In this document: piece after piece, positions 15,926 through 24,465 of the stretch | Layout: every line of letters starts with the position of its first letter | Position numbering within the stretch: the first letter of the stretch is position 1 | Assembly: GCF_900177675.1 (NCBI RefSeq) | Contig: NZ_FXWM01000001.1 | Coordinates: forward strand, 4,659,001-4,723,000 | Direction: 5' to 3' | DNA length: 64,000 nt | Source of the DNA: Bacillus sp. OV166 | Lineage (GTDB): Bacteria > Bacillota > Bacilli > Bacillales > Cytobacillaceae | Position numbers and translations under genes: made by a program | The notes under the pieces: model-generated | The model's input: only the letters and a program-made list of their open reading frames with translations | What the model was told of the DNA's origin: nothing | The model's database searches: none

Positions 15926-16774
15926 GTTTGCCAGATTCTTTACCCACATATTCATATTTTCAAGCTTGTCATAGATAAAGCAATTATTCATCAGCCTGCC
16001 CCGATACGAATATCCCAGCTGAAATAAAACAGCATTCATCCCAAAGGATAACGATCTTGCAATCGAATAGGCACAAAAGATTCCTTTCCTTTTCAACTCA
16101 CCTTCAAGTTCCTGAAGAATAATTTTCATAAGCCCATATTTCCGATGTTCAGATAATGTTGCACAATCCGTTAATTCTGCATTTTTATAAAAAGAATTCA
16201 CTTCGGCTGAAGCTGCACTGACTATTTTTCCTTGAAGGAAAAAAGCGTAATAGATGGTCCCATCCTTGATGGTCTTTATTAAATATTCCGGTTCATGCAA
16301 AGGGGTTGGGTAAATTTGAAACACTTGCCTGTACAGTACTGCAAGTTCCACAGCACTGCCCTCGTCGACCTTTCGTAATTCATATTCCTTTGGTGGATAC
16401 CCTTTCTGAATGGACGTGTCTAATTGATATATACTGTTGACCATCCCGTCTTCGATCACCCAATGATCATTTTTCTTCCGGTCTGACGTGTAATACTTTG
16501 AAAAAAAATGGGCATCTGAGCCAAGGAAATAACGTTCCACAACAGCCTCTGGCTGAAGTCCCTTTTCCAAAAAACTAATAAAATCCTCGCTTCTGACCTT
16601 GACAATTAACTTTTCAGCCTTGTGCTTTACTGCGAGCTCTTCCGCTCGTTCAATTAGCAATTTTGTGTTTCCACGATAATCATCCACACGAATACGTTTA
16701 TTAAATGGATCAAGATATATTTCAAGGAAATAGCCGTTTTCCTCTAGAAAAATAGTGGATGCCGTTTGATTCAT
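15920..16774 (-). CDS. ablB: Beta-lysine N6-acetyltransferase (AblB / YodP)
   Basis: A GNAT-type acetyltransferase of about 284 residues that converts beta-lysine made by KamA to N6-acetyl-beta-lysine. The C-terminal half holds the GNAT fold, with ELRKVDEGSAVELAVLYRQV, an acetyl-CoA-loop region SEHRKYGLMKII and a LGYSYRGRLMNNCFIYD end typical of YodP. The start at 16774 has GGGGTGA six bases upstream. The frame could extend 13 codons further, but without a ribosome site. It lies between yodQ and the activator gene. A terminator precedes it, so part of its expression is probably separate from yodTSRQ. Confidence 0.88.
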   Translation of the reverse strand: MNQTASTIFLEENGYFLEIYLDPFNKRIRVDDYRGNTKLLIERAEELAVKHKAEKLIVKVRSEDFISFLEKGLQPEAVVERYFLGSDAHFFSKYYTSDRKKNDHWVIEDGMVNSIYQLDTSIQKGYPPKEYELRKVDEGSAVELAVLYRQVFQIYPTPLHEPEYLIKTIKDGTIYYAFFLQGKIVSAASAEVNSFYKNAELTDCATLSEHRKYGLMKIILQELEGELKRKGIFCAYSIARSLSFGMNAVLFQLGYSYRGRLMNNCFIYDKLENMNMWVKNLANC

Positions 16775-16820
16775 CGAGTTCACCCCATCGGTAAATGATA
16801 ATTTCTCTAGCATTCTCGAA

Positions 16821-16852
16821 AAAATGTCTGGCCTAGATTAGCCAGACATTCC
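16821..16852 (-). terminator. Terminator between yodQ and ablB
   Basis: The stem AATGTCTGGC / GCCAGACATT with a T6 run on the minus strand. It ends only about 50 bases before the chosen ablB start, so it could also act as an attenuator for ablB. Confidence 0.85.
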
Positions 16853-16915
16853 CACTAGGTCGGTATAAATCAATTATAGCAATCTTTAGATATATAAATG
16901 GAAAAAATCTGATGT

Positions 16916-18184
16916 TTACTCTGCCGCCTCACACCATTTTAATAAAGTAAGGGCAATAATCTCACTGGCGATAAACATATCTTCAAGTACAATATGCTCA
17001 TTTGCATCATGTGCAGTTTCTGTTATCCCAGGACCGAAAATGACCACGGGAGTATTACCAATATTAGAAAGGATACCGCCGTCTGTTCCCCAAGGGCTTG
17101 CCTCGATGATAGGACTACTACCCTTTACTTCTATAAAACTCTTTGTCAATTCATTCATTAAAGGATGGTCATTTTCAAGACTTCCTGGCAGCCACCTGCC
17201 GCCAAACCATTCTATCCTAAGCGGATTTTCCCTGAGCCACTCATCATTTTCACTTATTTCTCTCAAACAAGTTTCCATTTCAAGTTGTGCTGATTGAATC
17301 GTTTCTTCCGGAGAAACTCCCATTCTCCCCTCAATAATTGCGGTATCAGGCACCGAAGAAGGCCATTCGCCGCTTGAAAGCTTTCCGATATTAATTGGAA
17401 TAGGAATGGGGATTTTTTCAAAGAGAGGGTCTGTAATCCTCTCATTTCTATCGTTCTCTAACTGTTGTAAACTTTGAATGACTACTAGTGCTTTTTCAAT
17501 TGCGCTTACACCTTTATACCTGGTTCCTCCGTGTGCTGCTTTGCCTTTTACGGTAATTCTAAACCACATTGAGCCCTGCTGCTTCGGGAATATCTTCAAA
17601 TTGGTCGGTTCTGGAATAATGGCCCCATCCGCCTGGTAACCTCTAAGAACGGCCGCTAGGGAACCAGCTCCGCCGCTTTCTTCTTCAATGACACTTTGAA
17701 AAATAACATCCCCTTTAAGTTTGATACCATTTGCTATCAAGGACTCAATCGCCATTAACAGGGCAGCATTCCCACCCTTCATATCCGTCGCGCCTCTTCC
17801 ATAAAGCTTGCCACACTCAATGGTCCCGCTAAATGGGTCATGTTTCCAGCTTAATTCATCACCAACTGGGACCACGTCAATATGACCATTTAAAATCATC
17901 GATTTGCCGCCGCCTGTACCTTTTAACACCGCTACTAGGTTAGGATTCCCGCCGAAGTTCTGGCGGTCACAACAATAAGCAGGGTGGGATTTTAATTCAT
18001 CACCACCGATTTCCCAAATATCGAGTGTTAATCCTAACTGTCTGCATTTTTCTATGATAATCGCCTGGGTACTACTTTCGTTTCCTCGTGTGCTGTTTTC
18101 TCGGACGAGAATTTGTAACAGTCTTGCCCCTCGCGCTCGATTCTCTTTTATCCATTGTTTTATGCGTATTTCATTATTGTCCAA
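16916..18184 (-). CDS. yodQ: M20-family deacylase YodQ (ArgE/DapE-like)
   Basis: About 422 residues, a zinc-dependent M20 amidohydrolase. Metal and catalytic residues are visible in GHIDVVP, GRGATDMKGG, VIEEESGG (general-base Glu), a later PEPTNLK and the final TAHDANEHI. The dimerisation lid lies between. Family members remove N-acyl groups from amino acids. In this cluster an acetylated or formylated lysine derivative is the natural guess, but it is unproven. TTG at 18184 is chosen because AAGGAG stands eight bases upstream. GTG at 18193 overlaps that site. It is 30 bases after yodR in the yodT-S-R-Q unit. Confidence 0.88.
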   Translation of the reverse strand: MDNNEIRIKQWIKENRARGARLLQILVRENSTRGNESSTQAIIIEKCRQLGLTLDIWEIGGDELKSHPAYCCDRQNFGGNPNLVAVLKGTGGGKSMILNGHIDVVPVGDELSWKHDPFSGTIECGKLYGRGATDMKGGNAALLMAIESLIANGIKLKGDVIFQSVIEEESGGAGSLAAVLRGYQADGAIIPEPTNLKIFPKQQGSMWFRITVKGKAAHGGTRYKGVSAIEKALVVIQSLQQLENDRNERITDPLFEKIPIPIPINIGKLSSGEWPSSVPDTAIIEGRMGVSPEETIQSAQLEMETCLREISENDEWLRENPLRIEWFGGRWLPGSLENDHPLMNELTKSFIEVKGSSPIIEASPWGTDGGILSNIGNTPVVIFGPGITETAHDANEHIVLEDMFIASEIIALTLLKWCEAAE

Positions 18185-18214
18185 ACGATTCACTCCTTAT
18201 AGAAATGATTCAGC

Positions 18215-18880
18215 TTAATACGGAATCATACGAACAGTTTCCCGTATCTTAAATTCGCACCCGGTTTTGTTGACAACAGTTTCTAAACTGTAAGGGGCAA
18301 ACAATTCTGTTAATAGTAAACCCTCCTCAGTTACCTTGAAAACAGCTAGATCAGTGATAATTAAGTCGACACAGGCTGACGATGTTAATGGTAACGTGCA
18401 TGATGTGACAATTTTGGGCCTACCTTGTTTATCACAATGATTCATGACAACAATGACTTTCTTAGCTTTTTGAGCAAGTTCCATCGCTCCGCCCATCCCT
18501 GGAACCTTCTTTCCTGGGACAATCCAGTTAGCAAGGTCGCCCTTTTTACTGACCTCTAGCGATCCTAAAATCGTTATATCCACTCTGCCCCGGCGAATCA
18601 TTCCAAAAGAAATTCCACTATCACAGTAAGATCCGCCCCAGTTTAGGGTGACTGGAAATCCTCCTGCATTACACAAGTTTTCATCTTCTTCTCCCATTAT
18701 TGGGGTCGGTCCCATGCCGGTAATGCCGTTTTCAGCGTGAAACATCACCTTTGTCTCGGTTGATAGATGGTTCGGAACGAGCGAGGGAATCCCGATTCCA
18801 AGGTTGACAACCATTCCCGTTTGAATTTCCTCTGCAGCCCTTTTAGCCATTTGATTTCTCATATCTACTGCCATGCCCAT
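18215..18880 (-). CDS. yodR: CoA-transferase subunit B (YodR)
   Basis: A family-I CoA-transferase beta subunit of about 221 residues. The catalytic glutamate sits in the ENGITGMGP motif near residues 50-58. Later GGAMELAQKAKKVIVVMNH and KIVTSCTLPLT are typical of ScoB/AtoA subunits. With YodS it would move CoA between a short-chain acyl-CoA and a beta-keto or amino acid in lysine breakdown. ATG at 18880 is preferred (GGTGA seven bases upstream) over the TTG two codons earlier. The 5' end overlaps yodS by 16 bases, which implies coupled translation of the two subunits. Confidence 0.9.
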   Translation of the reverse strand: MGMAVDMRNQMAKRAAEEIQTGMVVNLGIGIPSLVPNHLSTETKVMFHAENGITGMGPTPIMGEEDENLCNAGGFPVTLNWGGSYCDSGISFGMIRRGRVDITILGSLEVSKKGDLANWIVPGKKVPGMGGAMELAQKAKKVIVVMNHCDKQGRPKIVTSCTLPLTSSACVDLIITDLAVFKVTEEGLLLTELFAPYSLETVVNKTGCEFKIRETVRMIPY

Positions 18881-19557
18881 TTCCAATTCACCCCCTTAGA
18901 TGGAATGACATAATCTACAAACACTCCTGGCGTAATGATAGCATCGGGGTCAAGACTACCAAGCGGGACAATTTCCTCTACTTCTGCTATCGTGATATCC
19001 CCTGCCATAGCAACGAGCGGATTTGTATTGCGGGCACTTTTGTCATAAATTAAATTCCCATACTCATCTGCCTTTTTCGCATAAACAATCGACACCTCAG
19101 CCGTTAAAGCTGTTTCAACAAGAAACTTCTTATCTCCTAGAGTAAAAAATGGTTTGTTTTTCGTAACCATTTCATTGTCTGTACCGATATCTGACAATAT
19201 CGCTGGCAGGCCAACACCGCCCGCGCGTATTCTTTCTGCTAATATTCCCTGCGGTGAAAACTCTACCTCCAGCTTTCCCTCATGCATGAACTGGCCAGCA
19301 AAGGGATTGGAGCCAATATGAGAAGCAATTACTTTCGCTGCCCTTTGTTGACTGACTAATTTCCCTATGCCAATTTGCGGGAATCCCGTGTCGTTCCCAA
19401 TTAAAGTAATATTACGAACTCCTTTTTCAAGAATACCATCGATTAATGCCGGCGGAGAGCCGACCCCGCCAAACCCGCCAAACATCAATGTCATTCCGTC
19501 ATGAAAATATTCCATAACAGCTGCTAAGGTTGTAATTTTTCTGAATGGATTTTCCAT
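18865..19557 (-). CDS. yodS: CoA-transferase subunit A (YodS)
   Basis: 230 residues, alpha subunit of a family-I CoA-transferase. The CoA-binding glycine loop GGFGGVGSPPALI is near residues 27-39. GNDTGFPQIGIGKL and the SHIGSNP stretch follow, as in AtoD/ScoA. It forms the active enzyme with YodR, encoded next. Start ATG behind GAAGGGGTGATG, five bases after the yodT stop, so it is co-transcribed with yodT. Confidence 0.9.
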   Translation of the reverse strand: MENPFRKITTLAAVMEYFHDGMTLMFGGFGGVGSPPALIDGILEKGVRNITLIGNDTGFPQIGIGKLVSQQRAAKVIASHIGSNPFAGQFMHEGKLEVEFSPQGILAERIRAGGVGLPAILSDIGTDNEMVTKNKPFFTLGDKKFLVETALTAEVSIVYAKKADEYGNLIYDKSARNTNPLVAMAGDITIAEVEEIVPLGSLDPDAIITPGVFVDYVIPSKGVNWKWAWQ

Positions 19558-19562
19558 TTACA

Positions 19563-20909
19563 TCACCCCTTCCCTTCATTTAGATGGTTAGAAAAATCTT
19601 CAAATGTTTCTTTTAATAAGTGGACCAATTCCTCCATTTCTTTTTGAGTGATAGTAAGAGGAGGAGAAATAATAATAGAGTCTCCGTTTATCCCATCAAT
19701 GCCAGCACCAGCTGGATAAACAAGCAGTCCTTTTTCCTTTGCAAGAGCTACAATCCTTTGTGTGACCTGGACGTTTCTAGGGTAGGGTGTTTTGGATTCT
19801 ACTTGCTGGACAAACTCTATTCCCAGTAACAGCCCTTTGCCGCGGATATCACCAATAAACGTGAAAAGTGGTTTTAATCCTTCAAGTTGTGCTCTTAAAT
19901 AGGCACCTTTACTTTCAACCTCTTGAATAATATTGTTTTGTTCTAAATATTCGAGAACGGCTAAGGCAGTTGCACAAGCCAGTGGATTGGCACTTAAGGT
20001 ATGGCCGCTCATGACCACCTTTGTTCCTGCCATTATCGGCTCGATGACTTTTTCGGTTGCAATAGCAGCTGCAATCGATGCGTAGCCTGCACCCATCCCT
20101 TTTCCTAATGCGACAATATCAGGATTGATTCCCCACTGTTCACTCGCAAGCATTGTGCCAGTTCTGCCACAGCCAGTCATGACTTCATCAGCGATAAAAA
20201 GAATGTCATAATCCTCACAGATTTTCTTTATGACCTTGTAGTAATCTATTGGTGGGGCAATTGCTCCGCCTGCAGCTCCGATGACGGGTTCTGCGATAAA
20301 AGCAGCGATTTGTTCGGCGCCAATCCGCTTAATAGCTGTCTCTAACTCATGGGCACATAAATAGCCACAGTTAGGTGCCTCGAGGTTATAAGGGCAACGG
20401 TAGCAATACGGGGGATTAATGACAGGGAAATCCTCTAAAAGTGGAACAAATCTTGCTCTCCTCCCAGTATGACCTGACATCGAAAGCGCACCTAGGGTAA
20501 TCCCGTGGTAGCTTACCCATCTCGATAAAACCTTGGTTTTCGTTTGAACACCCTTTTCCTGCCAATATTGAATCGCCATTTTCATGGCCGTTTCAGTAGC
20601 TTCAGAACCGCTGTTAACGAAAAAACACCAATTGAGATCTCCTGAAAGCATGTTTGCAATTTTTTTCGCTAAATTTTCAGCAGCATCACTCGTAAATTGT
20701 GAGCGATACACAAACGAAACTTTTTTTGCTTGTTCATTCATTGCTTCAATAATCTCTGTTACACCATGACCAATATTGGCAGTTACAGCGCCGGAAGCAG
20801 CATCTAAATACCTTTTTCCATCCATATCAAATAAATAAATTCCTTTGCCGTAGTCAATCACAGGGTAAATGTCATCGAGTATTGGTTTTATTAGAAACGA
20901 ATGATCCAT
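19563..20909 (-). CDS. yodT: Class III PLP aminotransferase (YodT)
   Basis: A 448-residue omega-type aminotransferase. Recognisable parts are the pyruvate-binding VNSGSEATETAMKMA, the SYHGITLGALSMSG loop, FIADEVMTGCGRTG (Asp pairing with the pyridine nitrogen) and the PLP-lysine in VALGKGMGAGY. It transfers an amino group from a lysine-derived omega- or beta-amino acid. The exact substrate is unknown. It is the first gene of the yodT-S-R-Q unit, with AAGGAAG nine bases before the ATG. It is divergent from the potassium transporter across a 113-base gap. In B. subtilis this cluster is expressed in the mother cell during sporulation, from memory. Confidence 0.9.
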   Translation of the reverse strand: MDHSFLIKPILDDIYPVIDYGKGIYLFDMDGKRYLDAASGAVTANIGHGVTEIIEAMNEQAKKVSFVYRSQFTSDAAENLAKKIANMLSGDLNWCFFVNSGSEATETAMKMAIQYWQEKGVQTKTKVLSRWVSYHGITLGALSMSGHTGRRARFVPLLEDFPVINPPYCYRCPYNLEAPNCGYLCAHELETAIKRIGAEQIAAFIAEPVIGAAGGAIAPPIDYYKVIKKICEDYDILFIADEVMTGCGRTGTMLASEQWGINPDIVALGKGMGAGYASIAAAIATEKVIEPIMAGTKVVMSGHTLSANPLACATALAVLEYLEQNNIIQEVESKGAYLRAQLEGLKPLFTFIGDIRGKGLLLGIEFVQQVESKTPYPRNVQVTQRIVALAKEKGLLVYPAGAGIDGINGDSIIISPPLTITQKEMEELVHLLKETFEDFSNHLNEGKG

Positions 20910-21022
20910 AGGGAAACACTTCCTTATTAAATTAGGCAGGCCTTATAGAAATTGTATGAACTTTTACTTTTTAAGATGATTAATATAAAATTACTTTTAG
21001 AATTACAGAAGGAAAGGATCCT

Positions 21023-22384
21023 ATGAGCACAATAAAAAAAATAAAGTTAAAAACGAAAGATATTTCAACCATTCAATTAATCGTTATTTTTTATTTATCC
21101 GCATTAATCGTTTCTACTCTTTTATTAAAAATCCCAATGGCTCACCGTCCAAATGTTTCGCTAAGTTTTATTGATGCAATGTTTACCTCCGCTAGTGCGA
21201 TCAGTGTAACCGGTTTAAGTGTCATTTCAATTAAGGATACCTTTAGTAACTTTGGAATCTTTCTCTTATGCTTAATTCTGCAATTGGGAGGCTTAGGGGT
21301 TATGTCCTTAAGTACATTCCTATGGATTATGCTGGGTAAAAAAGTGGGATTAAAAGAAAGACAACTGATTATGATTGATCAAAATCAATCCAACTTAGCT
21401 GGTTTGGTCCACCTGGCAAAACGGATCCTGATTATCTTTATTTCGTTTGAATTTGTGGGGGGAATTATCTTAGGGATTCGCTTTTTAAACTATTTCGAAA
21501 GCCCATTGTCTGCTTTTAAACATGGATTTTTTTCATCCATCAGCGCTACGACCAATGCGGGATTCGATCTAACAGATGCGTCACTTAGTCCATATAGTGA
21601 GGATTATTTTGTTCAGACGATAATAATTTTGTTGATGATTGTTGGGGCAATTGGCTTTCCCGTGATGGTTGAGGTTTTTGAATTCTTTTTAAACCTAAAT
21701 AGAAGGAAGAAATTTCATTTCACCTTATATACTAAGTTAACCACGATAACGTTTGTTCTCCTTACCATAGTAGGTGCATTTTTGATTTACTGTTTTGATA
21801 ATCAACACTTTTTTTCTGATAAAAATTGGCATGAATCCTTTTTCTACTCTTTATTTAATTCCGTAACAACTAAAAGTGCTGGATTAGCAACAATGGATAT
21901 CAATGATTTTACTCCGAGCAACCAACTTTTCCTGTCGATTTTAATGTTTATTGGCGGTTCTCCAAGCAGTGCGAGCGGAGGTATACGAACCACCACGTTT
22001 GCCATCGTTATTTTAGCGATCATATTTTACGCACAAGGAAAAAGCTCAATCAAAATCTTTAGACGTGAACTGCTTAGTGAGGATGTCCTTAAATCATTTA
22101 TCGTGATCGCGACCGGAGCATTTTTATGTTTGTTCTCCATTTTAATCCTATCGATTACAGAACAAGGCACTGTGATAGAGGTTATATTCGAAGTTTCTTC
22201 TGCTTTTGGCACCAATGGATTATCGTTGGGTTTAACACCAAGACTTACTACCTTTGGACAAATACTCATCATTATCCTGATGTTTATTGGAAGAGTAGGC
22301 ATTGTTACCTGTTTACTTATCTTAAGAGGCAAAGGCAGCAAGGAAAAGTTCAACTACCCTAAGGAAAAGGTTACGATTGGGTAA
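21023..22384 (+). CDS. Ktr-type potassium uptake channel subunit (KtrB/KtrD)
   Basis: A 453-residue membrane protein with four M1-P-M2 repeats. The selectivity-filter segments are SAISVTGLS, SATTNAGFD, VTTKSAGLA and SAFGTNGLS. Each has the central Gly needed for K+ selectivity. It takes up K+ (and Na+-coupled K+) together with a cytosolic KtrA/KtrC ring. No ktrA/C gene is beside it, which fits a KtrD-type orphan subunit working with KtrC encoded elsewhere. GGAAAGG lies before the ATG. No ydaO (c-di-AMP) riboswitch was seen in the short leader. The symbol is left open because B and D cannot be told apart here. Confidence 0.9.
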   Translation: MSTIKKIKLKTKDISTIQLIVIFYLSALIVSTLLLKIPMAHRPNVSLSFIDAMFTSASAISVTGLSVISIKDTFSNFGIFLLCLILQLGGLGVMSLSTFLWIMLGKKVGLKERQLIMIDQNQSNLAGLVHLAKRILIIFISFEFVGGIILGIRFLNYFESPLSAFKHGFFSSISATTNAGFDLTDASLSPYSEDYFVQTIIILLMIVGAIGFPVMVEVFEFFLNLNRRKKFHFTLYTKLTTITFVLLTIVGAFLIYCFDNQHFFSDKNWHESFFYSLFNSVTTKSAGLATMDINDFTPSNQLFLSILMFIGGSPSSASGGIRTTTFAIVILAIIFYAQGKSSIKIFRRELLSEDVLKSFIVIATGAFLCLFSILILSITEQGTVIEVIFEVSSAFGTNGLSLGLTPRLTTFGQILIIILMFIGRVGIVTCLLILRGKGSKEKFNYPKEKVTIG

Positions 22385-22515
22385 AAGTCATTAATTGCAG
22401 GAGTGGAGATTGTCCGCTTAGAGATCTCATGAGAACAGGTCACGCCCGATTCTTCAGAAATCTGTCCACATGAACTCATCTTTCGGTTTTTTCAAAAATC
22501 GACCCCTTCCATAAA

Positions 22516-22542
22516 AAAATAACCCGCAAAAATTTGCGGGTT
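22516..22542 (-). terminator. Terminator of the FAD oxidoreductase gene
   Basis: A perfect ten-base stem, AACCCGCAAA with its complement, followed on the minus strand by a seven-T run. It overlaps the stop codon by two bases. Confidence 0.9.
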
Positions 22543-24007
22543 AGACAAGTACAGTTTCTTGTTTTCGTTCAGTTGTTTTTTTTTGAATAATGTCTCTAGC
22601 AATCCAGACTCCGCATGCACTTGCTTGCGCAAGACCACGAGTAATCCCAGCTCCATCGCCACCGACATAAAGTCCGCTGATTTCTGATTCAAATCGGTCG
22701 TTTAAGCGTGGTCGTGCCGAATAGAACTTAGCCTCAACACCGTAGAACAAGGTATGCTCTGAAGCAAGACCTGGTGTCACCTGATTCAACGCCTCGGTCA
22801 TTTCTATTAAGCTTTTTAATGTATTATAAGGAAGAACTAATCCAAGGTCACCTGGGACAGCTTCTTTCAATGTCGGCTCAAGGAAACCTTCTTTAATCCT
22901 TTTTGAAGTGGATCTTCTGCCCTTTAAAATATCTCCGTATTTTTGGACGATTAGACCGCCATTTGAAAGGCTGTTAGCTAGGCGGGAAATTTCATGTGCA
23001 TATTCATTCGGCTTATCAAATGGATCTGAAAACGTATGGGAAACAAGTAAGGCAAAGTTTGTGTTCGGACTGCCAAGTTTCGGATCTTTGTAGGCATGTC
23101 CGTTGGCAAGCATAATCCCGGAATGATTTTCAACCACCACATGCCCAGATGGGTTACTGCAAAATGTTCGTACAGTTGTCCCAACGGATGTATTAAAAAT
23201 AAATTTCCCTTCATACAAATGCTCATTGATTTCTTGCATGACAATATTGGAAGTTTCAACACGAACACCAATATCTACTTGGTTACTTATCATGCGTAAT
23301 CTGCGCGATTTTAAGATACCAGAAAGCCATTTAGAACCATCTCGGCCTGGTGTAATGACCACCTTATCCGCATAAATATTTTGGTCCCCTTTTAGATTAA
23401 TACCTTTCACCACAAGACCATCTGGTGTTTTTTCAGTTATTAAATCCACTACTTCTGTTTTATATGACATGTCAATCTTTGTCTTTAAGTATTCGTAGAT
23501 ACTTTTCATGATTTCAAGATTTTGTTCCGTACCAAGGTGTCGTACCTGCGCACGTAATAGCTTTAATCCAGCTGCATAGCCGCGGCGTTCGATGTCTTTT
23601 ACCTCATCTGTTAATGGGTCAGTAATGCTTTTCGTCGCCCCATGCTGTAAATTGATTTCATCAACATAACGAATTAATTCAACTACCTGTGAATCTGGAA
23701 GATAATCTGTCATCCAGCCGCCAAATTCACTTGTGATATTAAACTTCCCGTCCGAATAAGCACCAGCTCCACCAAAACCATTAGTAATCGAACATGCCGG
23801 CAGACACCCAGCAAATTCTTTTTTCCCCGCAGCCGGTGGGCATTTTTCAATTTTCTTTTGTAAAATCGGGCAATTTCTCCGATAAATATCATGTCCTTTA
23901 TCCACTAATAGAACCTTTGCGTTCGGCATTTTTAGTGTCAGTTCATAGCAGGCGAATATCCCTGCAGGGCCAGCACCCACTACAATCACATCATATCTCG
24001 TATCCAT
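22541..24007 (-). CDS. FAD-dependent dehydrogenase/oxidoreductase (COG2509-like), PurR-type control
   Basis: 488 residues. An N-terminal Rossmann FAD-binding motif VVGAGPAGIFA is at residues 9-19, with the acidic ribose-binding end VLLVDKG. Then come a Cys-rich segment (RRNCPILQKKIEKCPP...GCLPACS), a GFGGAGAYSDGK motif and a C-terminal FAD-closing GLYVGGDGAGITRGLAQA. This is typical of the uncharacterised COG2509 dehydrogenases. The reaction is unknown. A good SigA promoter and a pair of PurBox-like sites lie upstream, so it is probably repressed by PurR and connected to purine or one-carbon metabolism. It is monocistronic. Start ATG after TTGGAGG. Confidence 0.82.
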   Translation of the reverse strand: MDTRYDVIVVGAGPAGIFACYELTLKMPNAKVLLVDKGHDIYRRNCPILQKKIEKCPPAAGKKEFAGCLPACSITNGFGGAGAYSDGKFNITSEFGGWMTDYLPDSQVVELIRYVDEINLQHGATKSITDPLTDEVKDIERRGYAAGLKLLRAQVRHLGTEQNLEIMKSIYEYLKTKIDMSYKTEVVDLITEKTPDGLVVKGINLKGDQNIYADKVVITPGRDGSKWLSGILKSRRLRMISNQVDIGVRVETSNIVMQEINEHLYEGKFIFNTSVGTTVRTFCSNPSGHVVVENHSGIMLANGHAYKDPKLGSPNTNFALLVSHTFSDPFDKPNEYAHEISRLANSLSNGGLIVQKYGDILKGRRSTSKRIKEGFLEPTLKEAVPGDLGLVLPYNTLKSLIEMTEALNQVTPGLASEHTLFYGVEAKFYSARPRLNDRFESEISGLYVGGDGAGITRGLAQASACGVWIARDIIQKKTTERKQETVLV

Positions 24008-24047
24008 TGTCCAATTACCTCCAAAGTCGTTTTACTCAACATTTGTA

Positions 24048-24076
24048 AATATATCAGACTATTTTCGTTCCGTCAA
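24048..24076 (-). promoter_or_regulatory. SigA promoter of the FAD oxidoreductase gene
   Basis: TTGACG and TATATT are 17 bases apart on the minus strand, about 40 bases before the start codon. Confidence 0.75.
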
Positions 24077-24080
24077 CAAT

Positions 24081-24124
24081 AAATACGAACTATTCTTTTA
24101 AAAAATATTATATCGTTCGGATTT
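24081..24124. promoter_or_regulatory. Convergent PurBox pair (PurR operator)
   Basis: AAATACGAACTAT (plus, 24081-24093) and AAATCCGAACGAT (minus, 24124-24112) each match the PurBox AWWWCCGAACWWT at 12 of 13 positions. They face each other across 18 bases, close to the 16-17 known for B. subtilis PurR operators, and stand directly upstream of the -35 box. Confidence 0.72.
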
Positions 24125-24154
24125 CACTCGTTTATCAGAAAATTATATAAAAAG

Positions 24155-24190
24155 AAACGGCTGACTCGTTTTGAGTCAGCCTTTTTTTCA
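24155..24190. terminator. Terminator after yjcZ-type gene
   Basis: A perfect nine-base stem, GGCTGACTC / GAGTCAGCC, with T-rich sequence on both sides. It follows the small spore-protein gene on the minus strand. Confidence 0.85.
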
Positions 24191-24195
24191 TCAAA

Positions 24196-24348
24196 TTAAT
24201 AGCCCCAGCTTGCCCCGATAATAATCAATAAGATAAACAGGACGACAATTAACGCAAATCCACTGCCGATTCCGCAACCTCCTACAGGGTAACCGCAACC
24301 TCCTACAGGGTATGCAGGGTAACCACATCCACCATGTCCGTAATACAT
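24196..24348 (-). CDS. YjcZ-family small sporulation protein, 50 aa
   Basis: MYYGHGGCGYPAYPVGGCGY at the N-terminus, then one hydrophobic stretch FALIVVLFILLIIIGASWGY reaching the C-terminus. This Gly/Cys/Tyr head plus single membrane segment ending in SWGY is the YjcZ family. The head carries two copies of YPVGGCG, encoded by a near-perfect 21-base tandem repeat, so its length may vary between strains. AGGAGTG stands before the ATG. The family is made during sporulation. The function is not known. Confidence 0.88.
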   Translation of the reverse strand: MYYGHGGCGYPAYPVGGCGYPVGGCGIGSGFALIVVLFILLIIIGASWGY

Positions 24349-24465
24349 ACACTTCACTCCTAACGAAATTGTTTCTTAACACTGTACTTTATGTAGTAGG
24401 TACTTGACCCGTATGTGCATTCGCCTATATTATGAAATACAATGATAAAAATTGTAGGTGAAACC

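Noticed and set aside
20951..20958. CATACAAT on the minus strand upstream of yodT, a possible SigE -10
   Set aside because: The kam/yod cluster is SigE-dependent in B. subtilis as I recall, but no convincing -35 stands 14-15 bases upstream, and single -10 matches are common in AT-rich DNA.
24191..24382. 63-codon minus-strand frame (Arg/Cys/Trp-rich) over the yjcZ-type gene
   Set aside because: It is the out-of-frame shadow of the small spore-protein gene, which has the ribosome site and the family pattern.
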